From an uncultured Treponema sp. (GTDB lineage: Bacteria; Spirochaetota; Spirochaetia; Treponematales; Treponemataceae), in contig CALCEK010000108.1 of the NCBI GenBank assembly GCA_937900125.1, positions 1-5,477 on the forward strand: a DNA stretch of 5,477 nucleotides. The letters are read 5' to 3'. Below are positions 1 to 4,977 of the stretch, in pieces (the first letter of the stretch is position 1; each line of letters opens with the position of its first letter). The translations under genes and the position numbers were made by a program. The notes under the pieces were generated by a model. It was not told where the DNA came from, did not search any database, and saw only the letters and a list, made by a program, of their open reading frames with translations.

Positions 1-1209
1 GGACTGAATGTCTTGCGCATATTTTAGCGTTTGAGGTTCCGCGCTTTCGCGCAAAATCATTTCGTCTAAGCCTAACACCGCATTTATTGGCGTGCGGATT
101 TCGTGGCTCATATTTGACAAAAATGCGGATTTTGCCTTGTTCGCTTCTTGGGCAACACGCAAATCTTCACGGAGTTTTTGCTCTTCTTCCATGTGGGCAA
201 TATACCCCGTAACCGCATAAGCCGTCTTTTTAAGCGCGATATGGAGCGTTTTTAGCTCGCCTTTGCTATGAATCGGAAGCAAATGAATGTCGGTCACCAT
301 TTTTTTTTGCGAATAAATGGTGGCATCAGTAAAATCGTTCATTGCAGATGCCATAAGCCGAATAGGAGCGGTAATTTTTAACTGTGCAAAAAAATTCGCA
401 ACCATAATAATCGGCAAAGACACAATCAAAAGTGAAATTGAAAGTTTTATAAAAAACATTCGCGATGAACGATAGCGCAAAACGTCAAAAACAGGGAGCA
501 AACGCGCTTCTTCGCGAAAAAGGGCTTCCGCAAACAACATTGCAACAAGAATCAGCGTAATGGCTTCTAAAACCAAAATGAACAACATTTGTTTTCCCAT
601 TTGGGATTTTGAAGTGTTCATAAAAAAATCGGGATATTCAAACATTGCAATGTTAAAAAAATATTTTCTAAACTTTTTGGGTAAAAAATTAAAAAACAAA
701 TAGTTTGCAGTAAAAGCAATACCTGAAATCAGCAAAAGATTCAAAAAATCAGAAAGCCAAAATTCTAACACGTTGTCGAGCGGAAAAAGCAAAACTCGTA
801 AAAATATTGTAGAAATCAGCAATACGATAGAAAAACAAAATGCAAAAATGAGCGTTTTGGGAAAACTTTTGTACCAGTGAAATTGAATCGGCAAAATACA
901 AATTTGCACTCCCACAAACATATTAAAAAAAAGGTATGCTATGCGAAAATCAAAAAGCGAAAAAGTTATAAAACACACAGCAACGGATATTGACGCAGGA
1001 ATCGAGCCAACCCAACTGGCAACAATCAAAAATGGGATTAAAACAAGACCATTCTTAAAAGAAAAAACGTTTTCGGCTTCAGTTGTGGCATTGCTATTCG
1101 TAAGTATTGGCAAAAGAATCGCAAGCGCGACACATATAATAGAAGAAATTATGCTAGTAAAAATGAATTTTTTGAATTGCGATCTTGGAGGAAGATAAAT
1201 TTGCGCCAT
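1..1209 (-). CDS. Membrane sensor histidine kinase, 3' end beyond the window
   Basis: This is the N-terminal 403 codons of a sensor histidine kinase; the ATP-binding domain and any receiver domain would lie beyond position 1. About eight hydrophobic stretches are visible, near residues 17-36, 53-69, 71-85, 92-109, 119-142, 153-177, 207-230 and 254-274. A HAMP-like or linker stretch (about 275-340) and a short coiled segment (QKLREDLRVAQEANKAKSAF, 344-363) follow. Next comes the HisKA H-box SHEIRTP, with His369 as the expected autophosphorylation site. The SNMSHEIRTPINAVLG form is typical of hybrid kinases, but no receiver domain is in view. The ATG at 1209 is preceded by AGGGG six bases upstream, inside the end of the phosphoesterase gene, and lies one base after that gene's TAG. 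The many spans suggest a ligand or membrane-state sensor. I do not recognise the sensor family, and no response regulator is visible. Confidence 0.9.
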   Translation of the reverse strand, partial: MAQIYLPPRSQFKKFIFTSIISSIICVALAILLPILTNSNATTEAENVFSFKNGLVLIPFLIVASWVGSIPASISVAVCFITFSLFDFRIAYLFFNMFVGVQICILPIQFHWYKSFPKTLIFAFCFSIVLLISTIFLRVLLFPLDNVLEFWLSDFLNLLLISGIAFTANYLFFNFLPKKFRKYFFNIAMFEYPDFFMNTSKSQMGKQMLFILVLEAITLILVAMLFAEALFREEARLLPVFDVLRYRSSRMFFIKLSISLLIVSLPIIMVANFFAQLKITAPIRLMASAMNDFTDATIYSQKKMVTDIHLLPIHSKGELKTLHIALKKTAYAVTGYIAHMEEEQKLREDLRVAQEANKAKSAFLSNMSHEIRTPINAVLGLDEMILRESAEPQTLKYAQDIQS

Positions 1210-1210
1210 A

Positions 1211-2107
1211 CTATTCCCCTGTATAGGTTATTTCATTTTCAAATTCAACAGTGCAATTTGTTTCGTCAATTTTGAGCAAGCCCCATTTGTTTTTAGAAAG
1301 AAATCCTGGATAATTTATTTCTGAAAATGAGCCGAAATTGCTAACTTGTGCGCGATGTGTGTGTCCGCAATTAAAAAGTTTTGTATCAGTAGAATCGCAC
1401 AAAGCAATAAGCCTAGAAGTTTCATCGGAGTTTTGCATTGTAAAATAATCGCCCTTGTAACCGCCACCTGCGTAAACGGGATAATGCGAAAACACCAATT
1501 TTGGACCTTCATCGTTTTGCATTTTGGATTTTAAGTATTTAAATTGCGAGCTTCCGAGCGTTCCGCTTGCACTGTCAATAAAATACCAGTAAAAATTTTT
1601 TGTTTTAAAAGTAAAAAATGAAGAATCCAAAAGAAATTCGGTGTTTACGTATTTTTTCCAAAATTGCCAGCCGTTATTGTACAAATCGTGATTTCCAACA
1701 GTGGTATAAACCGTTTTTTCGCCCAAAATTGATTCGATTTTTTGTACAAAAGAGGCATATTCTTTGTATTCTTCTTCCCAGCCGTGTTCTACAATGTCGC
1801 CTAGACAAATGACAAATTTAATTTTTTCTGAATCTTTGTTTTCTTGAATGTAGCTTAAAAATTTATCATCTGGGTGACCGAGTCTACTTTTTCCGCCAAA
1901 GTGAACATCTGTTATAATCGCAACTGAATACGAATCTTCTGTTGTGGGCGAAGGTAAATCTGTATTATTGAGTGAAATTATTCTATCACCCAAAGAATCC
2001 GCCCTAGATAAAAATTGGCTTAAACCATAGTCGCAAGAAAAGTTCAAAAATACTAAACATAACAATAGTAATTTTACAAAACATTTTTTTACTTTTCGCA
2101 AACTCAT
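1211..2107 (-). CDS. Calcineurin-like metallophosphoesterase lipoprotein
   Basis: This 298-residue protein is predicted to be exported and lipid-anchored, then to hydrolyse a phosphoester with a two-metal centre. The metallophosphoesterase motifs are all present in order: D67-x-H69 (ITDVHFGG), G103-D104 (CLGDIVEHG), G138-N-H-D141 (VGNHDLYN), H208 (VFSHYPVY) and G248-H-T-H251 (CGHTHRAQ). The catalytic domain therefore looks intact. The N-terminus has basic residues (RKVKK), a hydrophobic core (LLLLCLVFLNF) and Cys25 in the context LNFSC. That is a loose lipobox, as spirochaetes allow, so lipidation is inferred. The start overlaps the stop of the preceding gene as ATGA (2107-2104), and GGGG lies eight bases upstream. 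The substrate cannot be read from the sequence; nucleotide, phospholipid and sugar-phosphate esters are all used by the superfamily. Its place before a sensor kinase hints at an envelope role only. Confidence 0.9.
   Translation of the reverse strand: MSLRKVKKCFVKLLLLCLVFLNFSCDYGLSQFLSRADSLGDRIISLNNTDLPSPTTEDSYSVAIITDVHFGGKSRLGHPDDKFLSYIQENKDSEKIKFVICLGDIVEHGWEEEYKEYASFVQKIESILGEKTVYTTVGNHDLYNNGWQFWKKYVNTEFLLDSSFFTFKTKNFYWYFIDSASGTLGSSQFKYLKSKMQNDEGPKLVFSHYPVYAGGGYKGDYFTMQNSDETSRLIALCDSTDTKLFNCGHTHRAQVSNFGSFSEINYPGFLSKNKWGLLKIDETNCTVEFENEITYTGE
1216..1220 (-). promoter_or_regulatory. Ribosome binding site of the histidine kinase gene
   Basis: AGGGG on the minus strand sits six bases before the ATG at 1209 and lies within the last codons and stop region of the upstream phosphoesterase gene. 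It supports the chosen start and suggests translational coupling between the two genes. Confidence 0.65.
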
Positions 2108-2868
2108 AATTTATACCCCACAGAAAATCGCAATTCACCACCTTCGTATTGTGCAGAAAGCGTAAAAAAATCAACGTAACGCACATTTATTTCTGCCAAA
2201 AACATCCAATTTGAGTTTGCGTTATATGTAGCTCCAAGCGCAAAAGTGGGAACCATAAAAATCATATAGCGGAAAATTTCCGTAGAATCTAAACTAATGT
2301 ATAGCATAAATGATTTATTTGGATAAAAACTTGCCCTTATGCCCAAAGCCACGCTCCGATTTATTAAAATGGGTTGCGCGTCAGAAACCGAATAAATAAA
2401 TCGCCCTTTAGAAAAATAATTTGTGTGAGCCGAAAGCATAAAAATTGAAAAAGGCTTAAATTGTATGTAAAATCCTGGCAAAAAATTTATTTCTGTATCG
2501 TAAACGCTATCAAAATGAATGTTTACAACGCCCCCGAATCCCATCCGCAAACGCGAAAATCGGAACGGCCAAAAAACGCCTTCTTCCGTAATTTGAATGG
2601 ATTCTCGTGCAAAATGCAATGCCGTTGTTGTAGAAAGATTTTCTTTTTCAAAAACGTAGCCCGTTTGCAAACTAAAAACATAAGGCTCAAAAGATGTATG
2701 GGTGTTTGCCGTAAACGAGCTGAAAAATAAATTCTCCTCAGAAGAATTTGTGTTTGCGTAAGCAGAAAGAATATTTTGCGCCTTTGCCGAAAAAACAGCA
2801 AAGAACGCAATAAAAATAAAAATGGTAAACTTAAAAAACTTTTGACTAAACGAATTTTTCCTTAACAT
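2104..2868 (-). CDS. Secreted, probable outer-membrane beta-barrel protein, family unknown
   Basis: I do not recognise a family for this 254-residue protein. It starts with a long, clear Sec signal peptide: basic residues, a phenylalanine/isoleucine-rich core (residues 11-27) and an AKA/Q cleavage site after Ala30. The mature part has no long hydrophobic helix. It alternates polar and aromatic or hydrophobic residues in short segments (for example FLPGFYIQFKPFSIFML and GGELRFSVGYKL), as expected of a beta-barrel in the outer membrane. The ATG at 2868 lies four bases after the gatB stop with only a weak AAG-type Shine-Dalgarno, which fits translational coupling. A longer reading from a TTG at 2886 would overlap gatB by 14 bases and add six residues before the signal peptide, so I prefer the ATG. 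The stop overlaps the next gene by four bases. A periplasmic beta-rich protein is the main alternative. Confidence 0.8.
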   Translation of the reverse strand: MLRKNSFSQKFFKFTIFIFIAFFAVFSAKAQNILSAYANTNSSEENLFFSSFTANTHTSFEPYVFSLQTGYVFEKENLSTTTALHFARESIQITEEGVFWPFRFSRLRMGFGGVVNIHFDSVYDTEINFLPGFYIQFKPFSIFMLSAHTNYFSKGRFIYSVSDAQPILINRSVALGIRASFYPNKSFMLYISLDSTEIFRYMIFMVPTFALGATYNANSNWMFLAEINVRYVDFFTLSAQYEGGELRFSVGYKL

Positions 2869-2872
2869 TTTC

Positions 2873-4411
2873 TTAAATTGAAGCAAGCCGTTTGTTTACT
2901 AAGTCGCTTGCAAGTTTTGGATTTGCTTTTCCGCAGCTTTCTTTCATAACCTGACCTGTTAGCCAGCCGACAACGTTTGTTTTGCCGTTTTTAAAATCAG
3001 CTACAGCCTTTGGATTTGAGCTTATCACTTTGTCAACGATAGAATCGATTTCGCTAGCGTCGCTAACAACTTCCATTCCCTCTTCTTTGATGATTTCTTC
3101 GGGCATTTTGTTTGTTTCGAGCATTTTTGCAAAAACCGTTTTTCCTTGCGCCCCAGAAATTTTTCCTTCTTCAATGGCATTTACAAGTGCGCTGATATGA
3201 CGCGGTGTAATAGAAACATCGTTGATTGTTTGATTTTTTTCATTTAAAACGGCGAGCAATTCAGCCAAAATCCAGTTTGCCAATTTTTTGATATTTTTGC
3301 AGCCCTTTGCGGCTTCTTCAAACCAAAGCGAAAGTTCGCGCGTACTTGTCAAAGTTTCAACATCAAAATCAGAAAGTCCGTACATTTTTTTGAGCCGAGT
3401 GCGCTTTGCCTCTGGTAACTCTCCAACTTTTCCGCCAGCACGGGCAATCAATTCTTCGCTCACACTGAATGGTTTAATGTCTGGTTCCACGACAAAACGA
3501 TAATCCACAAAGCTATTTTTTGTTCGCTGAACAACCGTTTCGCCTTTCGCTTCGTCCCAGCCCATCGTCACCTTAAAGCCAGGATTAAATTCTTGGCGGT
3601 CTTCTTGGAATTCTTTTAGCTGCCGAGAAGCTTCGTAAGTGCAGGCTTCGCGAATCGCCTTAAAACTGTTTAAGTTTTTAATTTCACTGATTGGCGTGTG
3701 ATAAAGTTTTCCATCTTCCCAAACATTCAAATTTATGTTGGCGTCGCACCTCATATTGCCTTCTTCAAGATTTCCGTTTGTAACTTTTACATAGCGCAAA
3801 ATTTCTTGAACAGTTTCCATAAAAAGAGCTGCTTCTTCGGGGCTAGTCATATCGGGTTTTGTAACAATTTCTATAAGCGGAGTGCCACTACGATTGTAAT
3901 CGATGTAAGAGTGTGCGCCTGGCAAGTGGAGCGATTTTCCTACGTCTTCTTCAAGGTGGATTCGTTCAACGCGGACACGCCGATATTTTCCGTCTTCGCT
4001 TATACACGGCTCGCCTACAAAATTTTTGGGGCGGCATTTTTCGCCACCGACGCGCTGTTCCTTTGGATATTTTGCAAGCGGAAGGTCAACAAAGCCGTTG
4101 TCGCACAAGGGAATATCGTATTGTGTAATTTGATAGCCCTTTGTTAAATCTGGATAAAAATAGTGTTTGCGGTCAAACTTTGTAAAACGTGCAATGTGAC
4201 AATTTAATGCTTGTCCTGCAACAGCTCCAAGTTCCACGTAGCCTTTTGAAATTCTCGGCATAGCTCCAGGCAATCCCAAGCAGACGGGGCAAACGCGAGT
4301 GTTTGGCATTCCACCGTACCGATTTTCACACGCGCAAAACGCCTTTGTTTTTGTTAAAAGCTGAGTGTGAATTTCGCATCCAATAACAATTTCCCATTTA
4401 TCAATAGCCAT
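2873..4411 (-). CDS. gatB: Aspartyl/glutamyl-tRNA(Asn/Gln) amidotransferase subunit B
   Basis: GatB is the kinase and tRNA-binding subunit of the cytoplasmic GatCAB complex. It activates mischarged Glu-tRNA(Gln) or Asp-tRNA(Asn) with ATP for amidation by ammonia from GatA. The family opening (WEIVIGCEIHTQL, residues 6-18), the CAC/CPVCLG cysteine set (C26, C28, C41, C44, a possible zinc site), HYFYPDLTKGYQ (83-94), the signature DYNRSGTPLIEIVT (171-184), NMRCDANIN (219-227) and EIKNLNSFK (243-251) are all present. The C-terminal tRNA-binding tail ends with VMKESCGKANPKLASDLV. At 512 residues it is longer than the usual 475-500. The excess includes an insert of about 25 residues around 114-140 (containing KEQRVGGEKCRPKNF), before the conserved RIHLEED. 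AGAGGA six bases upstream fixes the ATG at 4411. No gatA or gatC is in the window. It is the first gene of the minus-strand cluster. Confidence 0.97.
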   Translation of the reverse strand: MAIDKWEIVIGCEIHTQLLTKTKAFCACENRYGGMPNTRVCPVCLGLPGAMPRISKGYVELGAVAGQALNCHIARFTKFDRKHYFYPDLTKGYQITQYDIPLCDNGFVDLPLAKYPKEQRVGGEKCRPKNFVGEPCISEDGKYRRVRVERIHLEEDVGKSLHLPGAHSYIDYNRSGTPLIEIVTKPDMTSPEEAALFMETVQEILRYVKVTNGNLEEGNMRCDANINLNVWEDGKLYHTPISEIKNLNSFKAIREACTYEASRQLKEFQEDRQEFNPGFKVTMGWDEAKGETVVQRTKNSFVDYRFVVEPDIKPFSVSEELIARAGGKVGELPEAKRTRLKKMYGLSDFDVETLTSTRELSLWFEEAAKGCKNIKKLANWILAELLAVLNEKNQTINDVSITPRHISALVNAIEEGKISGAQGKTVFAKMLETNKMPEEIIKEEGMEVVSDASEIDSIVDKVISSNPKAVADFKNGKTNVVGWLTGQVMKESCGKANPKLASDLVNKRLASI

Positions 4412-4417
4412 TTTTGT

Positions 4418-4423
4418 TCCTCT
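4418..4423 (-). promoter_or_regulatory. Ribosome binding site of gatB
   Basis: AGAGGA on the minus strand lies six bases before the ATG at 4411. It is the strongest Shine-Dalgarno in the cluster and confirms the gatB start. I saw no convincing -35/-10 pair between here and the upstream repeat, so the gatB promoter is not located. Confidence 0.75.
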
Positions 4424-4448
4424 AAAAAAATAGGAGATGTTTCAAAAG

Positions 4449-4572
4449 GTATGCTGATATTACAACTCTGTCATTCCGAACTTGTTTCGGAATCTCATTC
4501 TTTGAAGCAAAAATGTGCTTTAGAAGAGATGCTGAAACGAGTTCAGCATGACAATTATTTTTAAAAGCATAC
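4449..4572. repeat. Nested palindromic (dispersed-type) repeat upstream of gatB
   Basis: Two 27-bp arms, 4470-4496 and 4526-4552, are inverted copies matching at 22 of 27 positions. Each arm is also its own hairpin: ATTCCGAA/TTCGGAAT (8 bp, loop CTTGT) and, in inverted reading, ATGCTGAA/TTCAGCAT (8 bp, loop CTCGT). The ends are GTCAT and ATGAC. The spacer adds AAGCA (4505-4509) with TGCTT (4516-4520) and TTCT with AGAA. An outer pair, GTATGCT (4449-4455) and AGCATAC (4566-4572), may extend it. From general knowledge, elements reading GTCATTCCGAAC...TCAGCATGAC are scattered through many bacterial genomes between genes and give spurious HSELVSES-type ORFs. Whether this one is mobile, a transcript-end structure or a leader element of gatB is unknown. 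Confidence 0.85.
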
Positions 4573-4674
4573 TTTCCGTAACACCACCAAATCTTTGTTG
4601 AACCGTGCGGTTCGGATTTCAGGTGATTTCACGATTTGCCTGCTTCCATGATACAGTGTCCGCGCATTTGCCAT
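4561..4674 (-). pseudogene. N-terminal fragment of a DUF3990-like protein
   Basis: From the ATG at 4674 the minus strand reads MANARTLYHGSRQIVKSPEI followed by RTARFNKD, then LVVLRKVCF and a stop at 4561 (37 codons). The LYHGS motif near the start and the EIR...(K/R)(Y/F)(N/T)KD spacing match my memory of DUF3990 proteins, in which an aromatic/glycine-rich F(G/Y)xGFYCT segment should follow KD. Resemblance ends at about 4590, where the reading frame gives LVVL. A one-base shift restores only F-G-G. The gene is therefore either cut by a sequence joint or frameshifted and decayed. DUF3990 is thought to have an ADP-ribosyltransferase-like fold, but no activity can be claimed for this piece. The frame stays open upstream as far as the HTH stop codon, so a slightly longer N-terminus is possible. 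The family call is from motif memory only. Confidence 0.55.
4575..4600. other. Probable joint between spirochaete-type and Firmicute-type DNA
   Basis: To the left are the gatB cluster and its palindromic repeat; to the right is the DUF3990-like reading frame, which loses family resemblance at about 4590. Composition rises in GC from here rightwards. The exact base cannot be fixed by eye, and a genuine insertion or deletion is possible. Confidence 0.45.
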
Positions 4675-4681
4675 GCCGTCA

Positions 4682-4710
4682 ATTATACGACACTTCGCAG
4701 ATTCGTGCAA
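4682..4710 (-). promoter_or_regulatory. Near-consensus sigma-70 promoter facing the DUF3990-like start
   Basis: On the minus strand, TTGCAC (4710-4705) and a perfect TATAAT (4687-4682) are separated by exactly 17 bases. The expected start of transcription is close to 4674-4676, which is at the ATG of the DUF3990-like ORF. The mRNA would be leaderless or nearly so, and no Shine-Dalgarno precedes that ATG. Function is inferred from the match to consensus. Confidence 0.6.
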
Positions 4711-4729
4711 AAGCCGGACAGCGCCCGAC
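4709..4729 (-). terminator. Possible intrinsic terminator after the HTH gene
   Basis: On the minus strand GTCGGGC (4729-4723), loop GCT, and GTCCGGC (4719-4713) can form a 7-bp RNA stem with two G-U pairs, followed by TTTT (4712-4709). It starts six bases after the HTH stop codon and ends where the promoter's -35 box begins. The U-tract is short, so efficiency is uncertain. Confidence 0.45.
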
Positions 4730-4734
4730 CACGC

Positions 4735-4884
4735 TCACAGCGAGTCCAAAAGGTGCTTCAGCTCGCCTTTGAGCAAGGTGTACTTGAGGAAGTAGTTTTT
4801 CTGCGCCTCGGCGCTCTCGTCGGGATTCTGCACGAGCGACTCCACGGTCGTTCCGAGCGCGGCGGCGATTTTGACGGCGAAACG
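4735..4884 (-). pseudogene. C-terminal fragment of an Xre-type HTH regulator
   Basis: The last 48-49 codons read FAVKIAAALGTTVESLVQNP followed by a charged helical tail ending KHLLDSL and TGA (4737-4735). The segment (T/F)AVKIAxALGTTVExLV is the characteristic end of Cro/C1 (Xre) helix-turn-helix DNA-binding domains, the fourth and fifth helices. The recognition helix and everything before it are missing. Upstream of about 4884 the minus frame remains open, but it reads the antisense of the GYEDRK repeats and of the methyltransferase gene, so it is not HTH sequence. The fragment uses GC-rich codons like those of the methyltransferase and unlike gatB. In its native setting it would probably precede the DUF3990-like gene on the same strand. 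Loss of the N-terminal part is either an assembly joint or a real truncation. Confidence 0.6.
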
Positions 4885-4890
4885 CGCAGG
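4876..4890. other. Probable joint between the HTH fragment and the methyltransferase gene
   Basis: Minus-strand HTH coding sequence stops making family sense at the same place where plus-strand GYEDRK repeats begin. Two opposed genes each lack their N-terminus here, which is hard to explain without a joint. The tandem repeats themselves are a common cause of assembly misjoins. Confidence 0.5.
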
Positions 4891-4977
4891 GGCTATGAAG
4901 ACCGTAAGGGCTATGAAGACCGTAAGGGCTATGAAGACCGTAAGGGCTATGATGACCGCAGGGGCTATGATGACCGC
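4888..4977 (+). repeat. Five 18-bp tandem repeats encoding GYEDRK-type hexapeptides
   Basis: Five head-to-tail units of 18 bp start at 4888, 4906, 4924, 4942 and 4960, with the core GGCTATGA(A/T)GACCG. Units 2 and 3 are identical. Units 4 and 5 carry GAT for GAA and CGC for CGT. In the methyltransferase frame they read (R/K)GY(E/D)DR. Unit length is a multiple of three, so changes in copy number would not break the frame. Confidence 0.9.

Noticed and set aside
929..940. 12-mer AAAAGGTATGCT shared with 4444-4455 next to the palindromic element
   Set aside because: The copy at 929-940 is inside histidine kinase coding sequence with no palindromic context, so a chance match is the simpler reading.
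941..1198. 85-codon plus-strand ORF
   Set aside because: It is antisense to the hydrophobic N-terminus of the histidine kinase, which carries a consistent membrane-protein reading and a good ribosome binding site.
2869..2886. TTG start for the beta-barrel gene, six codons upstream of the ATG
   Set aside because: It would overlap gatB by 14 bases, lacks a Shine-Dalgarno, and only adds residues before a complete signal peptide.
3698..4147. 149-codon plus-strand ORF
   Set aside because: It lies wholly antisense to conserved gatB motifs and has no recognisable domain.
4367..4564. 65-codon plus-strand ORF containing HSELVSES and MLKRVQHDN
   Set aside because: This is the translation of the palindromic repeat plus the antisense start of gatB. 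The HSELVSES-type peptide is a familiar spurious product of such repeats, and there is no ribosome binding site.
4888..4977. CRISPR array
   Set aside because: The units are direct tandem repeats with no spacers between them and are in frame with a coding sequence.
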